Shown here: positions 34,301 through 45,352 of the stretch, one piece after another
Numbering within the stretch: position 1 is the stretch's first letter
How the letters are laid out: every line of letters begins with the position of its first letter
NCBI RefSeq assembly: GCF_016859285.1
Contig: NC_053401.1
Span: forward strand, 3,938,969 to 4,002,968
Direction of reading: 5' to 3'
Source: Xiphias gladius
Lineage: Eukaryota > Chordata > Actinopteri > Istiophoriformes > Xiphiidae
Length of the DNA stretch: 64,000 bases
Made by a program: the position numbers and the translations under genes
Notes under the pieces: generated by a model
Database searches by the model: none
What the model saw: only the letters and a program-made list of their open reading frames with translations
What the model was told of the DNA's origin: nothing

Positions 34301-37300
34301 TCTCTGTAACTGCAAAGTATTTTAGATTTTTGAATGAAAAGAGGTCAGTTTAATGTGTTTTGACTTTGAACTACTGTATTTCTGTAACTTTTCCATCATT
34401 TTAAGTGAGCCACACAGCTACTTTTGTAAAATTTCAGAAACGGTTCTTCATCTTGAGTAGGCTGGTAGTATTAGTAGTACTTCCTGCCGTGGTCTACTAT
34501 AACCAAAAGGTCTGTTACGCAGGTGTCTCGCCAAAGCAGACACAAAGGAGGACAAGTCTGTCATTAGGACAGGAAGAGGAGGAAGTAAGATGCAGACAGA
34601 GAGAGTGAACCCAAGACACAAACTAGTGATAATTTAATGTTTACGGTTCCTGGCCTACATGAGCTCATCTTATGCAACCGAGTGAACACACGTAAACACA
34701 GCTATCTGGAGGTCATAGTGCTGCCTCCAAACAGAGCCAGAAAATCAACCTTCAGACCCTCAGAGAGAAGTCGTCGCGACTCTGCCTCGCAAGTTGTTCC
34801 AGCCAAAAGCTCCACTACTGAGGAGGAACGCACAACGAAGAGAACAAAAAAAAACAAAAAACAAAAAAAAGAAACAGTAGAGTCAGAGGGTGTAATAATT
34901 GGCCCGGATTTAATCCCTCTCTGAAGCCACTGGAAATGTTTTCCAGCCTCAGCTGCAGCTGGAGATGCTGGCTCTCCTCCCTGTCTGCTTCCAGCTGGCC
35001 TGCGCCGCCCCCTGGTGGCGGAAGCCAGAGCTGCATCCTAGTGTTTTGTTTTTGTTTTTTTTGCCCCCCCCCCCCAAATCCCACGTTCATCAAGAAAGCT
35101 CCTCGGGTAAATTTATGTTTTAGGAGATGAGAGGAGCTCACCACTCACCATATTCCCCGAAGACGAGCAACGCCCACTGCTTGTACTCCACCAGCCTGGA
35201 CACCAGCTTGACGGCCAGCCAGATGACCAGCATCCCCAGCGTGGCGTCGAGCAGGAAGTTCATCAGATACCTGCGATTTAAAAAAAAATTTAAAAAAAAA
35301 AAAAGGGGAAAGCACATCCATGACGGCGGGGGTATCACATCGGGTCATGATTTGTTTGAGGTGGTGATGAAAAGAAAGAGAAACCCCACAGGGAGCACGG
35401 GTCTTCTTTGGTGAGCGTGGACAGGAAGACGTTGGCAAAGTGGATGAACAGGGCACCGATGGCCTGTTTGGACGTGTCAAAGAACCTGCAGAAGACAGGA
35501 CACACCGCGTTCAATCTTTATTTCATGAACCTGACAACAACAAATGATGAGAAAAAAGATTTCTGACCAGATCCTCCACGGTCGTCTGATCCCAACGGGC
35601 TCGCGGAACCTCTTCACTGCAAAAAGAAAAAAAAAAAGGAGAGAGAACAACAGGCCATTAATCAGTAACGTTGCCACCAGGCTTGTGTTTATCCTGGGTC
35701 ATAGCAGTCACATGCAGCACGGCTCCTTTCGCGGTCTGTTGGGCCGCCACAGCCGCGAGCCTCGCCTCTCGGCGGGGGCTCCAGGGCAGAGGGGGGGGGG
35801 GGCGACGAGAGCGGATCAGACGCCGACGATAACGCACCGTGCCCGCTTGGCGCTGCCGCAACGCCTCGCTCCTCCTCACCGGAGGGCTCGGGGCGGACAG
35901 ACGCCCACTGTTGCTCGGTCTCGCCGTCTCACACGGCCACAGAATGTGACTTGGCACATGAAAGCAGGACCGAGGCTCCCTGCAGATGTGTTCTACATCT
36001 GTACACCCCGCTCTCCTTTTTGTTTTTTTCTCAGGATTTTTATTTATGGATTCTTTTCTTTATTTGGTTTAAACTGGTGTTTAGTTGATTTAATTCTTCG
36101 CACTTGTCCAGACTTTGTCCTCCACTTTTCAAAACTCTCTGAGTCATTCAAAGCAGCTTCATCCGGTTTTGGCTTTGGGGCTGAAACGACTAGTCGATTA
36201 TTCGCGGGCGATTTTCATAATCAATTAACCGTCTAAGCCTCGTTCGTCGAGCTTCTCAGAAAGTGAACATTTCGCTGCTTTTTATCATTATGGACTGAAA
36301 ATCTTTAGGTTTCTGACTGTTGGTCAGAAATTTGACACAACAAGTTATTTGGACTCCGGAAAAATTCCCATGGGACATTTTCCAGAGTCTAAACGATTCA
36401 TCTATTAATAGTTAAAATCATTTATAACGATAATAATCAACTAGTTGCTGCGCCAGATCCCTTACAAGTCCAGATTTTTCAAAACTTTAGGGGTTTTGAG
36501 GATGTGTGATAACTGTGTCGAGTTTCTCTCATAATAAACTGGTTGGGGGGAGAAAAGTCACTGAACAAACCTGACATGTAAGTAACCTGCTCAACATTTG
36601 CTCTGAGAGACTTTCCTCTTCACAAAAAAAAAAAAAGGACCGCGGCAGCCACACTGGATATCCCGCCTTCATCTGAATTATGTGAGTGCGGGGATAGATG
36701 GAAGGAAGGAAGCTCCCTAAAATAGCCACGGGGAAGATCAGCTCTTAGCAGAGATCCGCAGACGGACGCGCGCCGCCGGCTCGGCCGTGGCCTGGCGCGG
36801 CGCCACCGCGACTTTAGCCGGAGGGCTCTTAACGCTCCGCTGCACGAAAATAACGCAGTGTAAATATTAACAGATTTGCGTGTGTTGGCCAAGAACGGCT
36901 CTTGCACGTATGCAAAAAAAGAAAAAAAAAAGAAAAAGGAGGGGAGGCGGTGGGGGTATCGATCTCCCTGCTTAATAAGTCACTGAGTGGAGGTTACGGC
37001 TCATTGATCTCGCTCGCCCCCTCGAGCAAGGCCCCGATTCCCGCGGACTCAGCCGCCCCGAACCCCTGATGATCGGATCCCGCGCCGCACGCACTCGTGA
37101 AAAATCCGAGCGGGATGCACGTGGATCTCGACCCGCGGCACGTCCGCGTTGCTTTTTTTTTTTTTTGGTAGATCGGAGGCCGCGAATTCACCCCGTGCAG
37201 AGGTAAACTGACAACATGAAGCGCCTCCTCAGGTCGCAAAATCAGTCAGAAAGAGAAAATAAATAAAAATAAAGCAGGTTCGGGCTCGGTGGAGTGAACG

Positions 37301-38697
37301 TTTTCCCTTTAGCCTACGCGTGCACCAACCTGCATAACTTTTGACCCCCCCCCCCAATGCGTGATTGCGCATTGCGATGGACTGTGACGATGTTCCTAAA
37401 GGGCCCCTGGAGTGGCCCCTGCTCGACCCTGCTGTCGCTCACACCTCTCAGCTGAGACCGGAGCCGCTGGGGTGTCCAGCCTTCTCCAAGTCAGCTGCCG
37501 CGGAGTCACAAGGTGTTGTTGTTTTGGTTTTTTTGGTTTTTTTTAAAGCAGGTCAATGGCCGTTGTTCTCCCTGGCCCACGAGGGGCGTCTTGTTTTGCC
37601 GTCGAGGCATCTGATTGTAAACTGGCACCACCGTGGCAGCAGGCGACTACAGGGCTGTAACGGAGGCGACGGCGGGCAGACGTCCCCCCCCCCCGAAGCT
37701 CGGGTCTCTTTGAACGCCGGTCAGGACTTACCCCCTGGGCGAGTGGGCGCTCGTCGTGCCGGCTCGCGTGTTTTTAAAAACCCACGGTCACCGGACAAAC
37801 GCGTGGGCACTTTGTCCCGTGTGCCGTCCGGGGGCCTTCTGCTCGTTGGCGGACAGGGGAGGTGATGCGCCGGGTCCGAAAGGTTGAGACGCCGTAGACA
37901 CCCCCGAAAAAGAACAAACAACATCGCAATTTGGGGACGCTGCTTTGTTTTACCGGCACGCACGTGCGGTGTGGTGTCCCCCGAATCGTATACGTTTTTA
38001 AAATTTGAGTCTTCGCGGCAAAGTCGGCGCGTGGACATGCCACGGACAGCACGTCGATTTTACGTAAATCTGCACTCAAAGGAGCCGGTTCGCGCCGCTC
38101 CTGGACCCTCGTCTGTCTTGTGGACGTGGAAGACGTTTGTGGCGATCGCAGTCAAAACCCCAAAACCCGAAAGTCCCTCACCGTGTGTCGTGTTCGCGGC
38201 GACCTACGTATACCGACGTGAACCGTGGGGTCTTGTTGGTCGGGGAACGGTTCGGGGGGGTCCCCCTGTTTGGGTACGTCGTATTTTTCCAATGCGACTT
38301 GGCGGCAAGGGGACGAGGGTCCGCGAAAACAAACGTCAACAAAGTGCCACGTGGACTCGCGCACGCGCCTAATAAGCGCGTTTCTGCACTTGTGCTTTTT
38401 TCAAGCAAACCTGCACCTGAGTAAACACCAAAAAAAAAAGGGCTGTGATACCGGGGATGTTTCCGGGAAACGAGAAGCCGCTCGGTGGCGACGGATCGGG
38501 TACTCACACATCAGCGTGCTGAAGGCGACCACGGCCAGGAGTCCCTGGATCAAGACGCCGAACCTGTCCGTCAGGGCTCCGTCGTCGCAGCCGTGCGGAT
38601 TCGCCTTGTTGATGTCCGACATGTTGGTGACCTCAAGCGGGACAGGATCCATGAATCGTTTCACCAAGAAGACCCCGCTGTATCCGTACATGTCCAT
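30360..38697 (-). CDS. tmem110l: tmem110l: STIMATE-like ER calcium-entry regulator, complete, 8 coding exons
   Basis: Known role of the family: STIMATE (TMEM110) is a multi-pass ER membrane protein that binds STIM1 and promotes store-operated calcium entry at ER-plasma membrane junctions. Exons (high-low): 38697-38508, 35616-35568, 35485-35390, 35270-35149, 33997-33885, 32509-32432, 32341-32210, 30488-30360. The join is 909 nt (302 aa; human STIMATE 294). Conserved stretches in order: [84 protein letters not shown] and MFWVVD..TMRK, giving about five hydrophobic membrane spans at residues 46-63, 83-100, 113-138, 158-182 and 199-225. The tail (residues 261-302) is acidic and lacks the Lys-rich end of human STIMATE. 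The first ATG (38697) has a good Kozak context; a start at 38622 ([11 protein letters not shown], 277 aa) is the alternative. The exon 2 donor (gtcaga) is weak. Position and divergence favour the tmem110l paralogue over tmem110. Confidence 0.9.
31359..31406. repeat. (GT)n microsatellite, tmem110l intron 7
   Basis: GT dinucleotides with one internal change (ttgg). It accounts for the long Cys/Val reading frames on both strands here. The rest of intron 7 (30489-32209) shows no exon. Confidence 0.9.
35005..35020 (-). promoter_or_regulatory. CTCF-like motif in tmem110l intron 4
   Basis: CCGCCCCCTGGTGGCG on the + strand reads CGCCACCAGGGGGCGG on the - strand, a near-ideal match to the CTCF core. 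Its orientation is opposite to the motif at 11957, so the two point at each other across itih5. Confidence 0.55.
36178..36460. repeat. Dispersed repeat family 2, copy a (tmem110l intron 1)
   Basis: It begins ggctgaaacgactagtcgat and has the ATTAATCGATTA-like ends typical of a common percomorph interspersed repeat, with the closing block catttataacgataataatc. I believe it is a non-autonomous DNA element but cannot name the family with certainty. Confidence 0.5.
36740..38500. promoter_or_regulatory. CpG-rich block in tmem110l intron 1, downstream of exon 1
   Basis: Two CpG-dense stretches (36750-37160 and 37560-38380) lie between tmem110l exons 1 and 2, broken by poly(T) and poly(C) tracts. 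No coding exon fits the tmem110l frame here. The simplest reading is a CpG island spreading from the exon 1 promoter, or a second promoter. Confidence 0.4.
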
Positions 38698-38840
38698 GTC
38701 GGCACGATAGCAAAAACAACAACAACAACAACAACAACAACGACGACGACGACGAGGACGAGGACGAAGCAGCAGTGTGAGACAAAAGCAGTCCTTCCTC
38801 GGTGGACAAAGACGAAGAAGAAGAAGAAGAAGAAGGGCTC
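38698..38840. repeat. Trinucleotide repeats just upstream of the tmem110l start
   Basis: (AAC)n at 38716-38740 runs into (GAC)n/(GAGGAC)n up to about 38766, and (GAA)n follows at 38812-38835. They sit within 140 bp 5' of the first ATG, so they probably fall in the 5'UTR or core promoter. Confidence 0.75.
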
Positions 38841-41838
38841 AGTCTTTCTTTAGTCGAGAAAAAGACCAACCGCCGGATTTTGAGTAACAAGCGATCGATT
38901 CAAGGTGAAGTTTTGCCCTCAGTGTTCCCGGAGGCTGATGCTACGTCTCATGATGCAAAAGGCAAACAAGGGGGTCGTTTTTTTTTCTTTTTCTGACTCG
39001 CATCCATGTTTACGACAGCGAAAACACGTACCATCAAGCGGCCCGCGAAGAAGACGTAACTTCCGGTAATCCTACTTCACAATAAAAGTCCTAGGCTGTA
39101 ACGGCAGAAACTGAGGAGGGTTTACCTTTTTACAAACTGCCAGGCGACCCGCTTTATTTCACAACACGCCCTGTAAACATTTTACATAATTGTAAGATAA
39201 CTTTATTGTCCTGTTTCATATGTTTTTGATTATCTAATTTGTTGTTAATTTTTTATTTTATTTTTTTATAAATGTACCCTACCTTACTAGTCCTCCCTGG
39301 ACAGCCGTGTTGGTACTGAGTGGATTATGCTAAGTAAACTAAGATAAATTAAAATGCAATATACATTTTAAGGGTCAGATTTAGGCTACGATAACCCTAA
39401 ACAATTTTAAGTGAATCTGGAGAGGTCGCTCTTCATGCAGAGGTCAATCAGTGTGCTTGGAAATTCGCAGGCAACGCGCGGCATGCTCGTGATGTACTTT
39501 ATTTCATTTCATTAACAGGGAATACTTAGGATGAGAAATGAAGTAGTAAGAAATAACTGGGTCAGAACAGAAGAATGACAAATAATAACAGAATCCAGGC
39601 TCAAGGAAGTGGGCAGTAAGGAGAAGGGTCTTGATTTACAAACAGCCATATGGTATATTTTAGTTTTCGAGTAACACTGCAGATTGTTTCACGAGACCAC
39701 TGCACCAACACTAAATGCAGTCTTCCCTAAATCCTCTTTGGTGTCATATTTGGGAGCTTATTTGTATTTAAAAAAATACATCAGTTCTATCTCTATATAA
39801 AACCCATTCTTGCCCCGGGTGTTTTTCCACTGGCCGCTTCTTGAAATCATCACCCAAAACACCATGGCCAAATTAAACTGTTAGGAGGCCCCGGGGGCAA
39901 AAATGTTGTTGTTGTTGGGCCTCCACTACCCAGCACCACAACCTGATTTAGGAATATGCACCGTATAAGCACGATATAAAGTAAATTAATTTAAGTCAGC
40001 ACAAAAGATCATTCTTCACCTAGTTTGACTAAACAAGCCTAACTCGAGGTCTGCTTACTAGCTTCCACTTGCACTGTTAACTGGCCAACTCACATGGTCC
40101 TCACCAGTGAGTAGTGGCTGCTGAGTTCACGTCAATAGAGCTGGGATTGATCTGTCAAACTAATAAGTCTTAGAGGTAGATTTTGATATGGAACCCCTCC
40201 ACAAAATGGCCAAAAATCCAAACGAGACGCAGTAAACCTGGGGCTTCTGGGGCCCACTTTGCCCAGATGGTGATCCAGCCCCGCAAATTCACTACTAGCG
40301 CCAACCTGCACCATTCTGAAGTTTCCCTCATGACTTCTTTTTTAAAATTACTATTATTTTTTTTTTATTTTGAAGTAACGTTTCCCCCCAACGCCCTGTT
40401 GTGTTGCGACTCGTTTGACGCAGGTCTGCGCGGCTCGCGCCGCAGAGTTCCTCGAATGTGCGCGAGACCCGCCTCGGATCCTTCTTCGTCCGCGTCCGCG
40501 GCCGTGGCCGCGCGCACGAGGGGGGCGAAGCTCTTGCCTCACGTGAAGCGTGAAGATGTTAACGCGGTGGGATAATTTTTTTTTTTTTTTTTTTTTTGCA
40601 TGGGCTCAAAGTTTCGTGTCACGTACAACTCATTCTGCTCCCAATACCAGGATGTAAGTATTCCTCGCGATTCCTCGTTTATTTCAAAGTTGGTTACAAA
40701 ATTACTGCGATGTTTTGCCAGTTTAGAGACTTCAGGGGATTGTTTACCTGGAGCAACAGGTAGGCACGCAGCCAACCTGTAGGCCTTCAGTCTCCAACTC
40801 AGGGGGGCAACCCCCCCCAAAAAAAAAAAACCAAACTGTTGGCTATATTGAATTGACAGAGCGATAAGGGATGTCAATGGCTCTGATTCCTTAGAATAGG
40901 ACAATAGTGGAAAATAAAGTACGGGAGCAGGCTATTTCCTGGGAGAAGTCAGCGTCGATATGGATCATTGCACATAAACCATAACGCTTACACGAGGTCC
41001 CGGGGCCGTTAAACACATTCTGAGAAGAGCGAGGTCCGCAAACAAGCTGCCGAGGACTTCGCCGCGAGCGGCCGGGCCGTGCAACGGGGGTCAGCGGGGC
41101 TGGATCCTGGGCTGCTGTTCGCTAAACAGCGCTGACTTGCTGGTGAAGCCGATTGGAGAGTTGGGGTCTGTCAACACGAAGACATGTATGGCAGATATTA
41201 CTGGGGGGGGGGTTAATTCCCATTAACACTGGTGGACTGAACACATTGAACTGAGCCACACACAAAGAACAATGACGGAAAGTTGTGTCACAGTCACCAA
41301 CATTTGAACACTAACGCATCCTTCTGAATCATGATCATGTTCAGATTTAAACTCCTCACAATTACTTTTCTCTTTCTTCATTTTGTTCTCCAGAGGAGCC
41401 ATGACCGTGCCAGTGATGGTTGGTTGGGGTTTTTTTTTTTGGGTTTTTGGTTTTATTTTGGTTTTATTTTGGGTCCAATGGTGAATTAATAGCCCATTAG
41501 ATTCCCGGCTTTATTGTGAGCAACCGAAACGCCCAGACCTGTTCCGAGCAACTTTAACATCAGTCGAGCGGTGATGTGAAGGATTGCACGTGTTCCCATA
41601 TGGTTCATTGGAGCTCGCAAACATATACAAGAATCAATGTGTGTGTGTGTGGGGGGGGGTTGTATGGACAAAATTTCGGTTTGAAACCATCGTTGCGAGG
41701 ACATTTTTGCCCGGTCCTCACAACGTCTAAGCGCTGTTTGAGGGTGAAGACCTGGTTTTAGGGATCAGGTTGGGATCAGGTTTAGGTTCTGCATTATGTC
41801 AGTGAGTGTCAATGTGTGTCCTCACAACATATGTAAGA

Positions 41839-41929
<91 letters not shown>

Positions 41930-43093
41930 TTCTGTCATAGGCTACTTTTGGGGACAAATTTCAGACTAAACACCAGTTAGTTGGGGACAGCTTGTCAGTG
42001 GTCAAGGTTGGGGCAGGTTAAGGTTAGGTACGCCGTGGATGTGGGTAGGGTAAGTCTCCGGGAAATTAATGCAAGTCTATGCCCCCCCTGTGTGTGTGTG
42101 CGCGTGTGTGCGCGCGCGAAAGGAAGGCATAATCCTTGCTTGGAAAAGCCTCTTCCGTGGCAGATTAACGGAGCGCGGCGCACGCTTCAACCATCTGTTC
42201 CTCCAGTGGCATCGCACCGGCACCGGCGCCCCCTCCCCTGCCTTTACGATTCCTTTGTGTCTTTATGAATCGGATCCGCCGCCGTAAATACACCGCCGAG
42301 CTTCCCCTTTACACGTTTAAAAAAAAAACAACCAAAACCCTCTTGCGGTTATAAATAATCGTGTCACTATTTGTTAGAACAGCCCACGCTTCTTTTGTAG
42401 CCCACGTCCCTCTGAGTTTCTCGGTGACTCTCTGTGTTGCAGGCGCTTCGGCTTGTGGCCCCCTTCAAACTGAAGCAGAAGCCTGCCGGGGATCCCTCAG
42501 AGCGACTTGAGGCGCCTCAGACTGTGGCACCTGAAGGCTTTTTTTTTTTTTTTTTATGGAGGACCGGGGGGGAGGTGAAAGCCTTCAAAAACCGAACGTA
42601 GTTTTGCGTGTAGAAGAAGTATTCTTTCTTTAATCATCTGGTGAACCCCTCCGATTTTGGGACCCTTGGGTGGGGGTCCCGACCCACAGGCCGAGAACCA
42701 CCTTCTTAAAACCCACAATTTGGCCGGAAATACTCCTGCCGAGCACTGCTCAGTCTTTTGTTTTTATCTCGTATTGATCTTTATTTTTTAAATCTTTTTA
42801 TTTAGTCATTCATTCATCTTTCCCCTTTATCTGTCTTATGCTGACAAGTCGTTTCCATCTCACAGGCTCGTCAAGCATCTCGTCTCGTCGCTGACTTTCT
42901 CAGCTGAGATACTCAGGATGACTTTTTTTTTTTCTTTTCTATAATCTACGTGACAGCGGGCACCCCCCCCCAGGAAGTCTTCCAACATCCGCAAATCTTT
43001 TGTCCCGGGTCAGGTCAAATCGAACCAAACAGAAAAAAATAAACAAATTAGTAAATTGGTGAATCAGTAAAATCCATCTCATTTTTGTCGGTC

Positions 43094-43146
<53 letters not shown>

Positions 43147-43886
43147 GTTTCCCGAATACGCGTACAAACATAACTTATTGACATATGACCCAGAGAGATT
43201 TGAGTTTTGTGAACTTCTGCCGGGTATTTAGGGGAAAGTCGTAAAGGAGTGAGACTGCGGTGGTTTTTCACGGGGTTTTCCCAGAAGGAAAAAAAACAAT
43301 AATAATCCTTTTTTTTTTTTTTTTTTTTTTGCCATGTCACAAAACAATCCACTGTGCGCTCGCAGATCCGGTGGACAACGGGCGTGCGAGCAGCCATGCC
43401 TTGCTGCTGCCGTTCCCCCAAAGGTCAAGCGCGAACCTCCACGCCTCGAAGAGGAACACGATACTTTCGCCGAAGCCCAATTTCGAAATCGCCCCCCCCC
43501 CCCGACCGAAAACCCCTCGCATTATACCGGCGGCGATCCCGGAGCCACGTAGGTTTCACTTTCCTCAGGCAAAGAGCGAAAAGTCTCTGCCCCCCCCCCC
43601 CCGAGATTTCCGTTTGCTTGAGGAGCCTCAAAGCCCCCAACGCGCGCGCCGCGTCCTCGCCGGGACCGACCCACCTTGGCTGGTTCTGCGGCGTTGATAC
43701 CTGCCAGTTGAGTGGAAAAAGACTTGGGTCTCAACGGACGAGTGCGGTGCCAGTAACCTTTGAACTGTGGCCACGGCTGCCTGCGTATGAAAAGTGGTGC
43801 AATGCGCTGCTGCCGCTAGAGGATAGTGTTGACTTTGATAAGGGATGGTCTGGATTTTTAAAACAACAAAATCTCGGGATATTTCT

Positions 43887-43946
<60 letters not shown>

Positions 43947-44600
43947 GGGGGATCAGAGGGAAAATGGTCAAAAGAGCAAATGGCGATAAGAAGTCACAAC
44001 TTACTGGCTTTTCAGGCTTATTCATACCCAGAAGCAGCTACAGCGATGAGACAGAACTGTTGCCGATGTCCTTTAAATAAAAAAAATAAATAAAAAAAAA
44101 TAAAAAAAATCCCCTCTCTTACTGTTGTTTTGATGATTGAAGAGGTTTCTCTTCCAGTTAATAATAAAACTGTACGGGCTGGGTAAAGAAATATTGGATG
44201 TTGGGTCAAATAACAGCCTGTAAATCCTAAAATAAACGACTGATCTAATTTAGATTTAGCTGCCAGTAATGCTGAATTGATGTCCACTGAAGAGGGGGTG
44301 GGTGGGTGGGGGGGTTAATACCATTACATCAGAATAAGCCTTAATGCGAATAAAAGTAATGTTTCATTGCGTAATACACACTTTTTCCGCTGTGGTGCGT
44401 TTGGGTTTTTTTTTTGTGTCCACTGAACTCAAGTTCCCCATTTTCTATCAGGCTAAAGAAATTTCTCTCTCTCTCTCTCTCTTTTTTGGTAATTTTTTTA
44501 CATTTTTTTTTTTTCTCTTGCTACTGCATTAAAAGGTCAATGAAGGAGTTGGCTTGAAAATATCTGTAGATGTTTCTGGACATGCGCAGATGGGAGATGC
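38841..44600. other. Spacer between the divergent tmem110l and sfmbt2 genes
   Basis: About 5.8 kb. It holds an AT-rich stretch (39100-40000), a CpG-rich patch at 40410-40545, a dispersed repeat with a long GT tract (41495-42065), (GT)n tracts at 43095-43148 and 43890-43944, and poly(T), poly(C) and poly(A) runs. No coding exon or RNA gene is supported; the longer open frames follow simple repeats or CpG-rich sequence. Confidence 0.6.
41495..42065. repeat. Dispersed repeat with long internal (GT)n tract (family 3)
   Basis: Blocks such as aggacatttttgcccggtcc, gctgtttgagggtgaagacc, ggttttagggatcaggtt and gtcctcacaac match a repeat that I recognise as frequent in fish genomes and usually carrying a GT microsatellite. 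The (GT) tract at 41842-41928 is about 86 bp and almost pure. Confidence 0.55.
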
Positions 44601-44781
44601 CATATTGGAACGGGGGAGCAGCAGCAGCAGCAGCAGCAGCAGCTGAAAGACGTCGCTCGCGTTGCTTTTTCTCGGGCTCACGCGAACGAGGGAGAGGAAG
44701 AAGAGGAAGAGGGGGGAAAAAAAACCGGAGGGGGGTCTCGAGAAGGAGCGGCGACCCCAAAAAAAAAAAAAACTTGGACAG
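44580..44781 (+). ncRNA. sfmbt2: Probable non-coding first exon (5'UTR) of sfmbt2
   Basis: A good donor (ggacag|gtaaga) at 44781/44782 follows a CpG- and purine-rich stretch with an (AGC)n tract (44617-44643), inside a CpG-rich region on the + strand. The coding start lies in a later exon with an in-frame upstream stop, so a 5'UTR exon is needed upstream. Which exon it is, and its 5' end, are guesses. Confidence 0.35.
44617..44643. repeat. (AGC)9 trinucleotide repeat
   Basis: Nine pure AGC units inside the putative sfmbt2 first exon. Confidence 0.9.
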
Positions 44782-45321
44782 GTAAGACAGGTGACGGCTC
44801 CGGCGGTCCTGGGAGGGCTTCTCCGTGGCGGCTGCGTTTTGTTATTTTCGTTATGTCGACGAAATAAAAGACAGGGAGAGTTTCTCTCTCTCTCTCTCGC
44901 CCTCTCTCTCTCTCTCTCTCTCTCTCCTCCTCCGCTTTAACAACCCCGAAGTGCTCCCGAGGCGGTTTCTGTAGAAACGAGAAAAATAATCGCGAGCGTT
45001 GGTCCGCGAGCCCAAGTTGTTCAAAGTGTCTCTCACGCGCCGTAATTAACAGCTTTCACCGGCGGAGAGGACGCTGTCTCGTGGCACTCACGGTAATACC
45101 GTTTATTGCGTTGTTTTTTTTTTGTTTTTTTTTCCTCCCCCTTCTGTTCACGTGAACCATGTAATAAACTGTTTTGGAAATAACGTAAATTTTATTCATC
45201 CGCGCGAAAGAACAGGCGGAGTCGGAGCCGGAACGGGGTTTTTTTTTTTTTTTTTGACGTCTTTTAATCCCGGGTGTAAAGACCACGGCGCAGTTTTGTG
45301 TTTGATGCGAGCACGAAGTTG

Positions 45322-45352
<31 letters not shown>

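Noticed and set aside
37575-37592. CTCF-like motif (CCCACGAGGGGCGTC)
   Set aside because: It differs from the core at two positions, including a missing G in the G run, so it is much weaker than the matches at 11957 and 35005.
37365-37865. 166-codon open frame on the + strand in tmem110l intron 1
   Set aside because: It runs through CpG-rich and homopolymer sequence (poly(T), poly(C)), has no recognisable domain and no splice links. Long frames are expected in CpG-rich DNA, which is poor in stops.
41755-42060. Telomere-like or GGTTAGG-type repeat
   Set aside because: Only a few scattered units occur, within a dispersed repeat that also carries the GT tract. It is not a telomeric array.
43354-43989. 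211-codon open frame on the + strand upstream of sfmbt2
   Set aside because: It reads through poly(C) and ends in a (GT)n tract translated as Cys-Val repeats. There is no homology and no codon pattern.
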